A stretch of DNA of 64,000 nt from Burkholderiaceae bacterium 16 (GTDB taxonomy: Bacteria; Pseudomonadota; Gammaproteobacteria; Burkholderiales; Burkholderiaceae), in NCBI GenBank assembly GCA_000955785.1, contig JYOD01000107.1, positions 1 to 64,000 on the forward strand, read 5' to 3'. Shown piece after piece: positions 1-6,163 of this stretch (positions within the stretch are counted from its first letter, which is position 1; each line of letters begins with the position of its first letter). The translations under genes were made by a program, and so were the position numbers. Below the pieces are notes generated by a model. The model was not told where the DNA came from and did not search any database. It worked only from the letters and a program-made list of their open reading frames with translations.

Positions 1-1
1 T

Positions 2-88
2 GAGCCCGGCGCCAAGACGATCTGGATCGGCATGCAACGAACCATGGACGCCGCGCTCACCATTCAGGCACTGCGGGAAGAGTCATGA
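2..88 (+). CDS. C-terminal end of a probable IS4-type transposase (partial, runs off the left edge)
   Basis: The frame is open from the window edge and ends at TGA 86-88, giving 28 residues that end ...QALREES. The stretch IWIGMQRTMD resembles the 'W-GLQR-D' C-terminal pattern I associate with IS4-group transposases. The assignment rests on this short motif only, and whether the gene is intact cannot be seen. It converges with, and slightly overlaps, the broken AIPR gene, so an insertion sequence may have truncated that gene here. Confidence 0.4.
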   Translation, partial: EPGAKTIWIGMQRTMDAALTIQALREES

Positions 89-814
89 GTTCTGTATAAG
101 GAGATGCCTATGAGGCTCGTCAGCGAACATTGATACATATGAGCGAATAAGCCCTTGGAGCGTAACAATTCTCGTCTTCTCGATTCCGCTCAGACCATTA
201 TATTGCCTAGATCGACGCTCATAATAAAGTCGACGCGACTCCTCGAACGTTTGAAAGAAATTTTCTAATTTCTTTTGAAACTCAGATAGCGCAAGTAACT
301 GCTCCTCCCTTACGGCAGTTTGACGATTTGTCGCCGTAATGATAGAGGTAATGATATTTTCATCTTGCGTTGCAATGAGCCTGAGCGGCACCATGACGGA
401 CGCATCCAAATCAGAGGAATTGTCCTGCAGAACATGACTCTTTTGGCACCCATTTACTACCTGATAGTCCTCGATTGCCACTCGCGTTCCGGTAACGCGA
501 AGATCCTTGGCGATAACCGTGATTCCATTATTCATCAATACAAATCGAGACCGCGAGGTGGCATCACGCAACGTATCCTTGATACCCGTGTTAACCGCGT
601 TATAGTCCTGCCAGCCGCGCACATTGTCACAGAAGATGCTCTTCATGATATTGCCGGACTCATCTTGCACAATTTTAAGAAACTCTTTGGCAGGAACTAA
701 TCCGAGATATGCTTCCTAGACACCGGGCATTGACGGAATAACATTCTTCAAGGGAAACTCAAACGTTCGCGAAATAGAATTCTTAGTTTGATTATAGAAA
801 CGTTGTATTTCTTC
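83..814 (-). pseudogene. Broken AIPR-family (abortive infection) gene with in-frame amber stop
   Basis: Reading leftward from about 814, the frame gives an AIPR-like region: FPLKNVIPSMPGV, then TAG (718-716), then EAYLGLVPAKEFLKIV and a 195-codon open stretch. The stretch contains FCDNVRGWQ, VLMNNGITVIA and YQVVNGCQ, hallmarks of the AIPR domain (PF10592), and later FADEPHRH. The codon replaced by TAG is probably a CAG glutamine (PGV-Q-EAYLG), which is inference from the family pattern. The N-terminus is lost at a junction with phage sequence near 814-833. The C-terminus is lost where the transposase-like frame begins near 88. AIPR proteins are associated with phage abortive infection; this copy is unlikely to work. 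Confidence 0.75.
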
Positions 815-832
815 CGCGCCGACCGGGGTGCC

Positions 833-1108
833 ATGGATCAGAAGCTCTTCGAAGAACTGCCTGTGGACGAGCAAGAGGACTTCAAGGCGGCCTGCAATAA
901 GCATGGCCGGATCCGCGAAGAATTCACGGTCGCCTTTGACGAAGGCTGCCCGCCCAAGGAAGGCGTAAGCCACATTCCCCGTCAGGTGACCGTGGCGGCA
1001 AATCTCACCGGCGCCCGCCAGCGCTACGCGGCTGGGAGCGGCACGTCGTGGACCGTCGAGTTCGAGCGTGACCTCGATCGAGGTTTTTTCTGGGAAACCT
1101 ACGACTAG
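833..1108 (+). CDS. Small phage-type hypothetical protein (91 aa)
   Basis: It starts at ATG 833 (MDQKLFEELPVDEQEDF) and ends at TAG 1106-1108. An upstream in-frame start at 788 lies inside the AIPR remnant and is unlikely. The C-terminal part (VTVAANLTGARQRYAAGSG, then W-x3-FE-D) has the feel of small phage proteins of the pattern 'YxAGxGSxWVxxFExDLxxGxF', but I cannot name a function. It has no signal peptide or membrane segment. It sits exactly at the AIPR junction, so its original 5' end may have been lost. Confidence 0.5.
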   Translation: MDQKLFEELPVDEQEDFKAACNKHGRIREEFTVAFDEGCPPKEGVSHIPRQVTVAANLTGARQRYAAGSGTSWTVEFERDLDRGFFWETYD

Positions 1109-1122
1109 GTCCACATCGCGGA

Positions 1123-1393
1123 TCACGCCGTCACCTCGTCGCACACCTGGTCCTGCACCGCCATGCCGCTGATTGGACGCAAGTCCGCGTCATAGCAGTC
1201 GAACCGAACGTCGATGGCAAAGAACCACGGCCGCTCAGGATCCAGCACGCGCAGCGGCGCGCCGCTGGACTCGCAATCCCACTCTGGGCCGTTCCCTACC
1301 CGCTGCGCGGGCCCGACGACGCGCACGACGCCCCACGTTCTCGGGATAAGGGTCGCGCGCGATATAGGCGAGATCGCCAGGCTTGCACCTCAT
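1123..1393 (-). pseudogene. Frameshifted small phage protein of the leftward operon
   Basis: ATG 1393-1391 gives MRCKPGDLAYIARDPYPENVGR, a recognisable start of small phage proteins that continue with a 'VVRVVGP' strand. In this frame the protein falls into arginine-rich nonsense. The continuation VVRVVGPAQRVGNGPEWDCE...ADLRPISG is in the neighbouring frame and ends at 1123. The span is 271 nt, one more than a whole number of codons, so a single indel near 1325-1335 would restore a protein of about 89 residues. Its start overlaps the stop of the upstream 27-residue ORF (ATGA). Function unknown. Confidence 0.6.
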
Positions 1394-1473
1394 GGCAGCA
1401 TCCCCCGCACGATGGAGCCAATGATCAGTACGAGCATCGACGCCACCGCGCCAAGCATGATTAGCTCGTCCAT
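1390..1473 (-). CDS. 27-residue predicted membrane peptide between cII-like and downstream gene
   Basis: ATG 1473-1471 encodes MDELIMLGAVASMLVLIIG followed by SIVRGMLP and TGA at 1392-1390. Residues 5-20 form one hydrophobic helix, with acidic residues before and arginine after. The start overlaps the stop of the CII-like gene (TGATG) and the stop overlaps the next start (ATGA), so it is placed as a translationally coupled gene. Tiny inner-membrane peptides are common in phage early operons. Function unknown. Confidence 0.5.
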   Translation of the reverse strand: MDELIMLGAVASMLVLIIGSIVRGMLP

Positions 1474-1739
1474 CACACGCCCTCCAAGCCCTTCTTAGCC
1501 AGGCAGCGCAGCGCCTCGTACTCGGCGCGCGGCAGGCAAACGACGTTGCCGTCCCCGGGCGCGACCACGTCCAGTTCGAGCACCTCGAGCAGCTGGCACA
1601 CCTTCGCGAACGGCAGGCTGTGCCCCTTGTTGTTCAGGAAGCGCGAGAAGTTCGTCGGCTCGACGCCAATCAGTTCGGCCACGCGCTTCTGGGTGATGGG
1701 AGCAACGCGGTTCAAGATCATCCATTCCAGGCTAGGCAT
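1473..1739 (-). CDS. CII-like phage transcriptional regulator (88 aa)
   Basis: The N-terminal half (LNRVAPITQKRVAELIGVEP then TNFSRFLN) is a helix-turn-helix of the lambda CII kind at residues about 9-35, followed by a hydrophobic helix (VCQLLEVLELDVV) and a short tail. CII proteins activate lysogeny promoters and lie downstream of cro in the rightward-type early operon. Here it is the distal part of the leftward operon starting with the Cro/YdaS-like gene at 3058. The length is close to the family norm (about 95 aa). Its 3' end overlaps the downstream small membrane ORF, implying coupled translation. Confidence 0.7.
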   Translation of the reverse strand: MPSLEWMILNRVAPITQKRVAELIGVEPTNFSRFLNNKGHSLPFAKVCQLLEVLELDVVAPGDGNVVCLPRAEYEALRCLAKKGLEGV

Positions 1740-1850
1740 GCGATGCTCCCAAATGCTTTGAGGAGTTCATACGATTCAATCCAACGAGACAACACAGCCG
1801 GCACAGCGATGCCGCCGGCGAAACGAGGAAGAAATGGGACACGGATGCCT

Positions 1851-1934
1851 TCACTGGGCGCCCTCTGCAGGAAGCGGCCCGGCCAGCGCGCGGCTGACCT
1901 GGATATACGCAAAGAACTGCGGGTTGCGCAGCAT
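1851..1934 (-). CDS. 27-residue ORF upstream of the cII-like gene
   Basis: ATG 1934 follows a G-rich Shine-Dalgarno-like tract and encodes MLRNPQFFAYIQVSRALAGP plus PAEGAQ. Its TGA overlaps a possible GTG start of a second short frame (KASVSHFFLVSP...) that would run to the cII-like start near 1739. A third frame over 1718-1912 is also open, so I cannot tell which is used between 1740 and 1853. Function unknown. The call rests on the ribosome-binding sequence and the packed, overlapping arrangement. Confidence 0.35.
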   Translation of the reverse strand: MLRNPQFFAYIQVSRALAGPLPAEGAQ

Positions 1935-2074
1935 GGTCAATCCCCCGGTTCCGGCCCAGCGGGCCGCACATCAAAGGCGTGGGCTATCCCACGCACCTAT
2001 TAACTGGCGCACCCCCTCAGATGTGGAACAATCAAGACATCTGACCTTCTCAATTGCCCACAAACGGGGGATGC

Positions 2075-2269
2075 ATGAAAGAACAAGACATCACGGCTGC
2101 GTTTGTTGCCAACGCGAAGACCGGCCTGCACTTGGAAAGCGGGCTGGTCTTGCCCGAGCTTTCCTTGGCAAACTCCCCGGAGGAAGCCGCGGCCGGCAAA
2201 CTCACCTCTCAGTGGTACGCGCTACCGCCCGAAGTCGCGCAGCAGATCGCCGTGCGGCTTGCCGAGTAA
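2075..2269 (+). CDS. Phage-type hypothetical protein (64 aa)
   Basis: I chose ATG 2075 because CAAACGGGGG precedes it at ribosome-binding distance. The product MKEQDITAAFVANAKTGLHL... ends QQIAVRLAE and is an acidic, soluble small protein with no motif I recognise. It is read against the leftward early operon, and its 3' end overlaps the 3' end of the 60-residue minus-strand ORF (2202-2384) by 68 bp. It therefore needs its own promoter in 1935-2070, where I see no convincing -35/-10 pair. Confidence 0.5.
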   Translation: MKEQDITAAFVANAKTGLHLESGLVLPELSLANSPEEAAAGKLTSQWYALPPEVAQQIAVRLAE

Positions 2270-2384
2270 GCTCGATCTCTTCGGGCGTGGGATCAGGATC
2301 CACAAGGACCGAGCAACTGATCTCGCCAATGCGCAGGCGGCGCGCGACCATGCGCCTGCCCGCAGAATCGCAAGGGGGCCTCAT
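2202..2384 (-). CDS. Small phage hypothetical protein (60 aa)
   Basis: GGAGATAG stands ahead of ATG 2384, supporting this start. The product begins MRPPCDSAGRRMVARRLRIG and contains GEISCSVLVDPDPTPEEIE before a basic alanine/arginine-rich helix. It is four bases downstream of the MTILKF gene in the leftward early operon. The last third lies antisense to the plus-strand gene at 2075. Function unknown. Confidence 0.5.
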   Translation of the reverse strand: MRPPCDSAGRRMVARRLRIGEISCSVLVDPDPTPEEIELTRQAARRSAARLRAVARTTER

Positions 2385-2388
2385 CTGC

Positions 2389-2538
2389 CTATCTCCGTCG
2401 AAACTGCTTCGGGTTGTAGATCGCGCTCTTCCAGTCACGCTCGGCCGCCCTGTCCTGCTGGTGCAGCGTGGCAGCCCGGAAGAGCGATGCGATAGCGCGC
2501 AGCCAGTCCGGTCTGCGGCGAAACTTCAGGATCGTCAT
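2389..2538 (-). CDS. Small basic phage protein (49 aa)
   Basis: ATG 2538 overlaps the TGA of the preceding 21-codon ORF (ATGA). The product is MTILKFRRRPDWLRAIASLF then RAATLHQQDRAAERDWKSAIYNPKQFRRR, a basic helical protein with no recognised domain. Position and coupling place it third or fourth in the leftward (Cro-side) early operon. Size and charge suit a nucleic-acid-binding or host-modulating peptide, which is only a guess. Confidence 0.5.
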   Translation of the reverse strand: MTILKFRRRPDWLRAIASLFRAATLHQQDRAAERDWKSAIYNPKQFRRR

Positions 2539-2600
2539 GCAGCCTCTCCAGGCAAAGGGCGAGGGTTCCCGTCCTCGTCGATAGAATTGGCAGATCTCAC
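2535..2600 (-). CDS. 21-residue coupled ORF in the leftward early operon
   Basis: GTG 2600 overlaps the stop of the upstream 56-residue ORF (GTGA), and its own TGA overlaps the start of the MTILKF gene (ATGA). The peptide MRSANSIDEDGNPRPLPGEA is acidic and proline-rich. It may be a real micro-protein or only a translational bridge between its neighbours. The call rests on the double overlap alone. Confidence 0.3.
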   Translation of the reverse strand: MRSANSIDEDGNPRPLPGEAA

Positions 2601-2767
2601 CTCGATGACATGCTCGCACGCGCTAGCAGAAGCCGGAGAAGCCTCCGATTTCGTGCTGCAAGGCCACGAACAAGTGCTTGAGACGTTCGAGGCGGCGTGT
2701 GTATTTCGGAACGCCACCCCCGGCTCGCCTTCAACCAAAAAATCGACGCAATGATGTCGGCTTTCAT
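2597..2767 (-). CDS. 56-residue basic phage ORF following cro-like gene
   Basis: GGAG stands seven bases ahead of ATG 2767, a good ribosome-binding site. The product starts MKADIIASIFWLKASRGWRS and becomes arginine-rich (LAARNRRLLRLLLARAS). It begins 12 nt after the Cro/YdaS-like stop and ends overlapping the next ORF. No domain is recognised. The arginine-rich C-terminus could be genuine or the shadow of a frame broken by an indel. Confidence 0.4.
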   Translation of the reverse strand: MKADIIASIFWLKASRGWRSEIHTPPRTSQALVRGLAARNRRLLRLLLARASMSSR

Positions 2768-2779
2768 CTCGGGCTCCGG

Positions 2780-3058
2780 TTAGGCGCCCGCAAACTCGGG
2801 AGTCGCGTGGGATTTTTCTGCCGAGCTGCGGAGGATGGCCCAGTTCCTTGCCAGGTCTGGCCGCAGTTCTTCGCAGGTCACCAAGCCGCCGGTGGCAGCT
2901 TCGATTAGTGGGCAGTATTCCCCCGGAACGCCCTTTGGAGAATTCAGCCACTTCTGCACGTGGGGCTGCTTCTTCCCACATGCGGCAGCAAGCAAGGCCT
3001 GCGTCCGGCAGATTTCAATGGCCCGGATAAGGGCGTCATAAGAGAGGTTCTTTTCCAT
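2780..3058 (-). CDS. Cro/YdaS-like phage DNA-binding regulator (92 aa)
   Basis: The N-terminus MEKNLSYDALIRAIEICRTQ, then ALLAAACGKKQPHVQKWLN, is a helix-turn-helix of the YdaS/Cro type (residues about 7-45). It ends in an acidic loop (EYCPLIEAATGGLVTCEELR) typical of Cro-like proteins in prophages. It diverges from the CI-like repressor across the three-operator region and heads the leftward early operon. Its ATG lies 9 nt from the nearest operator, consistent with control by both regulators. Expected role is lytic-phase repression of the repressor gene; that is family knowledge plus position. Confidence 0.8.
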   Translation of the reverse strand: MEKNLSYDALIRAIEICRTQALLAAACGKKQPHVQKWLNSPKGVPGEYCPLIEAATGGLVTCEELRPDLARNWAILRSSAEKSHATPEFAGA

Positions 3059-3067
3059 GCAACCAAT

Positions 3068-3131
3068 ATATAACCTAAGTTATATGCAAGTCAATAACCA
3101 TGGTTCTTTGACGGAAAACAACCGGGGTTAT
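3068..3131. promoter_or_regulatory. Three-operator divergent control region (OR-like)
   Basis: Three decamers share the pattern AACCnnRGTT: AACCTAAGTT at 3072-3081, AACCATGGTT at 3096-3105 (a perfect palindrome) and AACCGGGGTT at 3120-3129. Their centres are 24 bp apart each time. The first sits in an 18-bp inverted repeat with arms ATATAAC/GTTATAT (3068-3085). They fill the gap between the divergent Cro-like (ATG 3058) and CI-like (ATG 3144) genes, the classical place for OR1-OR3. Binding is inferred from symmetry, spacing and a matching pair at 6511-6544. Confidence 0.8.
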
Positions 3132-3143
3132 ATCGTTGCGCCC

Positions 3144-3536
3144 ATGAAGACCTTGGGCGAACGTGTCCGCTACGCGCGGAAGGAAAAGCGATTGACGCAA
3201 GCCGAGCTGGCAAAGCTCGTCGGCGTCTCGCAGCCTATGATCCGGAAGATTGAAGCTGGCTCGGAGACCTCTAAGACAGTAGCGCTGGCCATCGCGCTCG
3301 GCGTACGCCCCGAGTGGCTGGCTTCCGGCGCTGGCGAGATGTTCGCTACCGAGACACAACCCCTTGCGGTCAATGCCTGGCCCTTCTCTAGCGTTACCCC
3401 GCAGCGCTGGGCAAGCCTGCCTGAGGGCGTCCGTATCCGCGCTGAGTCCTTGGCTGAAGGAGCCATCCGGGAGTGGGAAGCAAACAACCCAGAAGCACCC
3501 GTGAAGCCAGCACACGCAAAAAGTGATGCTGCTTGA
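3144..3536 (+). CDS. Short CI-like phage repressor, HTH only (130 aa)
   Basis: ATG 3144 starts MKTLGERVRYARKEKRLTQA, an HTH_3 domain continuing ELAKLVGVSQPMIRKIEAG (residues 1-60). The remaining 70 residues (PFSSVTPQRWASLPEGVRIR...) are helical and have no S24/LexA-type Ser-Lys protease domain. Full-length lambda-type repressors are near 230 aa. It therefore probably binds the three operators upstream but cannot self-cleave in the SOS response; induction, if any, would need another route. An upstream in-frame start at 3057 would run through the operators and was rejected. Confidence 0.8.
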   Translation: MKTLGERVRYARKEKRLTQAELAKLVGVSQPMIRKIEAGSETSKTVALAIALGVRPEWLASGAGEMFATETQPLAVNAWPFSSVTPQRWASLPEGVRIRAESLAEGAIREWEANNPEAPVKPAHAKSDAA

Positions 3537-3734
3537 CGACTGGCGCGCCTATTTCCTAAATTTGTGATTTTCGGCACACTGCGATGACCTGACGTCGGCT
3601 AGCCTAGGGCGGCCAGTGATAACGGCTTTGCTTGCTGAAAATGAGAGCAGCTTGGAGTCGATGGCCTGGCGGCCGGACTGAACATACGGAAACTTCCACA
3701 TCACTAGCAGTTCATAAAACAACAGGGTCTGAAA

Positions 3735-4355
3735 ATGGAAAGCCAAGTAACTTCGTCTGAGCCCAGTATCCGGAAGGCCCTTTCCCACCTCGACTCCATG
3801 CTGGTCCCAAACGAAGTGGCGAGATGCTATGCCGTGCAGCGTCGACTCTTTGCGCTTCTCCATCGCCGGGTCATGGTGGCCGCGACGTCCGGACGTCTGA
3901 TCGGCATTAGCCGGGGCTTAATCGGCGGATTCACGCCAGTGGACATCCGCTGGCAAGACCTTAAAACAGCCAACGTCAAAGTGGGGATTTTTGGTAGCGA
4001 CATCACGATCACTGCCCTCACGCAGCCTGACCTAGCTAGCGGTGGGGCCGTGCGCACGTTCCAATTTACCGGGCTCAGAAAGGCCGACGCGCAGGCAGTC
4101 TATCGTGCCTGCCAAGCAGAGGAACAAGCATGGCGCGAGAAGCGGCGACTCCGAGAGCTGGAGGAGCTCCGGGCAAAGTCGGGCGGCTTCCAGGGTTCAT
4201 CCTCTCGGGAAATGCCATCCGCTGGCAGTGCGCCTGGCTCTGACAAGAGCGATCTCGCCTCGCGCCTGAAGCGCGCAAAAGAGATGCTCGATAGCGGGCT
4301 GATCAGCGATTCCGAGTACGAGACGATCAAAGCCAAGGTTATCTCGGAAATCTAA
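3735..4355 (+). CDS. PH-like domain protein with C-terminal SHOCT domain (206 aa)
   Basis: Residues about 25-125 (VARCYAVQRRLFALLHRRVM, VAATSGRLIGIS..., DIRWQDLKTANVKVGIFGSD) look like the bacterial PH-like fold. There follow a charged linker (KRRLRELEELRAKSGG) and a C-terminal SHOCT motif, LKRAKEMLDSGLISDSEYET. SHOCT domains are short helical tails thought to mediate oligomerisation. It has no signal peptide. It is a single gene downstream of the repressor, where prophages often carry lysogeny-expressed cargo. A role in exclusion or host modulation is possible but not shown. Confidence 0.65.
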   Translation: MESQVTSSEPSIRKALSHLDSMLVPNEVARCYAVQRRLFALLHRRVMVAATSGRLIGISRGLIGGFTPVDIRWQDLKTANVKVGIFGSDITITALTQPDLASGGAVRTFQFTGLRKADAQAVYRACQAEEQAWREKRRLRELEELRAKSGGFQGSSSREMPSAGSAPGSDKSDLASRLKRAKEMLDSGLISDSEYETIKAKVISEI

Positions 4356-4465
4356 GCTTGATGGGGATGCCAAGCGCCCAGCCAGGGGGCGTCCACGAAG
4401 CCCTCGCGACGACCGGATTGACGCGTGCCAGAGGCGCTCTTCCACCTACCGGAGGGGTGGCGAAT

Positions 4466-4495
4466 GCGGGCCTGGAGTCGTTAAGCTAGGCCCGC
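4466..4495. other. Hairpin in a gene-poor stretch (4356-4792)
   Basis: GCGGGCCT (4466-4473) pairs perfectly with AGGCCCGC (4488-4495) across a 14-nt loop. There is no T-run, so it is not a clear terminator. Apart from this hairpin and a 29-codon ORF at 4519, I see nothing convincing between 4356 and 4792. Confidence 0.4.
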
Positions 4496-4518
4496 CCGCA
4501 AGGGGCGCTGGAAATAAC

Positions 4519-4608
4519 ATGCCACGAAAAAGTCCCTCTCCCTTCATTGCCAGTTTAGCGCTGGCACTCCTGCTCACCGAACTCCAGGGAACACTGCATG
4601 GGGTCTGA
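4519..4608 (+). CDS. Possible 29-residue hydrophobic peptide
   Basis: ATG 4519 encodes MPRKSPSPFIASLALALLLT followed by ELQGTLHGV and TGA. A basic N-terminus and a hydrophobic core (FIASLALALLL) resemble a small membrane peptide or a signal anchor. The ribosome-binding site is weak (CTGGAAATAAC) and no conservation can be assessed here. Confidence 0.2.
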   Translation: MPRKSPSPFIASLALALLLTELQGTLHGV

Positions 4609-4792
4609 TAACTGTGAGATATCAGCGACCCGGCGGGGCATACTGCTGGTTAATTCGCAGCCAATGCCAGATGACTCTAGTCGGAAGTTGCCATTTGCAC
4701 GTGCCGCATGGCAGAAAAACAGCGACCCCTCCTAAGGTGGGATTCATTTGCCCGGGTATTCGCGGCGCGCGTCAAGGTAGATGTCGCCTCAT

Positions 4793-5032
4793 TTATGCAG
4801 CCAAACGCTGGTTTTCGGCGCCTGGCTTGATACCGGTGGGCACGGCAATCTCGCGCTCCGGATTGAGCGTGACCGTGTCGATTGGCGACCAGTCTCGCGT
4901 GTTGCATGACCAGCGACGCGGGTTGCGCTCACGGCCGCCCTTCGTGACTACCTGGCACTGGTTTTTCCTGCAGAGGAAGGTGGTAGATCCCTCCAACTCA
5001 CTTTCAGCGCTGGCGACACGAACAAGTCTCAT
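4793..5032 (-). CDS. Phage-type hypothetical protein (79 aa)
   Basis: The frame MRLVRVASAESELEGSTTFL...CRKNQCQVVTKGGRERN...NTRDWSPIDTVTLNPE ends GAENQRLAA. It has protein-like composition, with three cysteines (CRKNQC and SC) that might bind a metal, and no membrane segment. No family is recognised. The plus-strand frame over the same region is proline/arginine-rich and looks like its shadow. The minus-strand gene has no obvious operon partner. Confidence 0.4.
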   Translation of the reverse strand: MRLVRVASAESELEGSTTFLCRKNQCQVVTKGGRERNPRRWSCNTRDWSPIDTVTLNPEREIAVPTGIKPGAENQRLAA

Positions 5033-5067
5033 TGAGACTGCTTTTCGCTATCTGGCAGACGCCCGCA

Positions 5068-5090
5068 AGCCCGACTCGAGCGGGCTTTTT
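5068..5090 (+). terminator. Intrinsic terminator upstream of first small membrane gene
   Basis: AGCCCG (5068-5073) pairs with CGGGCT (5081-5086) over a 7-nt loop, and the T-run follows at 5086-5090. The tail CGGGCTTTTTGTTG recurs exactly in the terminator at 5567-5590, suggesting that terminator-gene units were duplicated here. Confidence 0.65.
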
Positions 5091-5156
5091 GTTGCCCGGG
5101 GCTCAACTGCGGGGCCTACAATGGACTTATGAACACCCCGGAGCGGAGGTCCCGCC

Positions 5157-5303
5157 ATGATTGGATCACTTGTCTTCCTCGGGGTGGTAATCGCGATCTA
5201 TGCCTATATCATCCGAGTTGCAATGCACCATAAGCCAGTGCTAAGCGTAGGCAAGCACACCTTCCGGTACTGGTGGGATCGCATCCTCCATGTAGGAAGA
5301 TAG
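5157..5303 (+). CDS. Small single-pass membrane protein, copy 1 (48 aa)
   Basis: ATG 5157 follows GCGGAGGT, a strong ribosome-binding site. Residues 1-22 (MIGSLVFLGVVIAIYAYIIR) form one transmembrane helix. The tail is basic (HHKPVLSVGKHTFRYWWDRI then LHVGR) and should face the cytoplasm or lie on the membrane. It is the same length as the gene at 5397 and shares M1, S4-L5-V6, L8, A13, A16, V21, H25, P27, L29 and W40 without gaps, so the two are paralogues. Size and tail resemble type I toxin or phage superinfection-exclusion peptides, but function is unknown. Confidence 0.6.
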   Translation: MIGSLVFLGVVIAIYAYIIRVAMHHKPVLSVGKHTFRYWWDRILHVGR

Positions 5304-5307
5304 GCAC

Positions 5308-5331
5308 CGCCCACCCCGAACGGGCTTTTTT
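5308..5331 (+). terminator. Terminator after small membrane gene copy 1
   Basis: CGCCC and GGGC (5308-5325) form a short stem over ACCCCGAAC, followed by six T residues. It begins five bases past the stop of the 48-residue gene. The stem is short, but the position and T-run fit a rho-independent terminator. Confidence 0.55.
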
Positions 5332-5396
5332 CTCCCATCGCGCCCCGCAGGTTCGGGTCTACACTGGTTGTGTCGCTACCCTATTAGGAGGCTATC

Positions 5397-5543
5397 GTGG
5401 TTGCCTCACTAGTCGTCCTGCTTATCGGATTAGCTCTATGCGCGATCGTCGTCTGGGTGCTCCGCGAGCATGATCCAACCCTACTTTCGACACAGCAGCG
5501 TGCCGTCCAGACATGGTTTGACCATCTGATTCATCGCCACTAA
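5397..5543 (+). CDS. Small single-pass membrane protein, copy 2 (48 aa)
   Basis: It starts at GTG 5397 after TTAGGAGG, a near-perfect ribosome-binding site, and ends at TAA 5541-5543. Residues 1-22 (VASLVVLLIGLALCAIVVW and flanking) are a transmembrane helix; the tail LREHDPTLLSTQQRAVQTWF then DHLIHRH is amphipathic. It is a diverged tandem copy of the gene at 5157, with its own leader and terminator, so each is probably a separate transcript. Function unknown. Confidence 0.6.
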   Translation: MVASLVVLLIGLALCAIVVWVLREHDPTLLSTQQRAVQTWFDHLIHRH

Positions 5544-5566
5544 GGCCGATCGTCAGATCCCTACAA

Positions 5567-5590
5567 CCCGCCCTCCCGGCGGGCTTTTTG
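5567..5590 (+). terminator. Terminator after small membrane gene copy 2
   Basis: CCCGCC (5567-5572) pairs with GGCGGG (5578-5583), followed by CTTTTTG. This is a strong rho-independent terminator. It also separates this unit from the convergent RcnB-like gene. Confidence 0.8.
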
Positions 5591-5601
5591 TTGTCTGCAA
5601 C

Positions 5602-6066
5602 CTAGCGGCCGATGACCACCTGGAAGACCAAGCCGGTCGGAACGGCGACCAGGAAGTAGTCCCCGCCGACGCCCACCCACTGGTATCCGCGCGGCGGGGG
5701 CGAGAGCCGATAGCCGCGCCAGTCATCAATTACGTACTGACGCTGACGGTATTCCGGGGGGACCCTTTCACCCTTATGCCAGCTGCCAGGGCCCGGACGA
5801 TCGGCGCGACGATCAAGGCTGTACCATTCGTCCATCTGTCCCCTGCCCCTGTCACCTTCCCGATAGTGATCGCCATCCCGATGGTCACCTTCCCGGCCGC
5901 GGTGGTTGTAGCCGTGCCCTCTATCGTAATCCGACCCATGATCGTGGCTCATGGGTGGCCTTCCGCGATCATCGCCGCCAGGGCCCCTATCTTGGGCATA
6001 GCCTGCAATCGAAGTGAGAGTACACGCCGCCAGCGCCAGGCTGGCGAACATCTTGATCTTCCGCAT
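5602..6066 (-). CDS. RcnB-family exported protein (154 aa)
   Basis: ATG 6066 follows GGAG at six bases. A TTG twelve bases upstream is also in frame but lacks a site. Residues 1-23 (MRKIKMFASLALAACTLTSI then AGYA) form a signal peptide. Residues 25-80 are Asp/Gly/His/Arg-rich (HDHGSDYDRGHGYNHRGREG), apt for metal binding. The C-terminus (VIDDWRGYRLSPPPRGYQWV then GVGGDYFLVAVPTG) is the RcnB domain. E. coli RcnB is a periplasmic modulator of Ni/Co homeostasis. The gene may be host-derived cargo in the element. Confidence 0.8.
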   Translation of the reverse strand: MRKIKMFASLALAACTLTSIAGYAQDRGPGGDDRGRPPMSHDHGSDYDRGHGYNHRGREGDHRDGDHYREGDRGRGQMDEWYSLDRRADRPGPGSWHKGERVPPEYRQRQYVIDDWRGYRLSPPPRGYQWVGVGGDYFLVAVPTGLVFQVVIGR

Positions 6067-6163
6067 CTCGATCTCCAAGAGCCCACGTGATTGAGGGGCC
6101 TGTACCGTTCAGTCTATTCCGCTCTCCCGAGCCGGCCAGTAACGAAATCGTAACGCGTACTCA

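Noticed and set aside
1834..2754. A 306-codon plus-strand frame through the leftward early operon
   Set aside because: Arg/Ser-rich with no motif and no ribosome-binding site; the minus-strand genes there have coupled starts.
4614..5132. A 172-codon plus-strand frame
   Set aside because: Runs through a terminator hairpin and lacks a convincing start; the minus-strand 79-aa frame is more protein-like.
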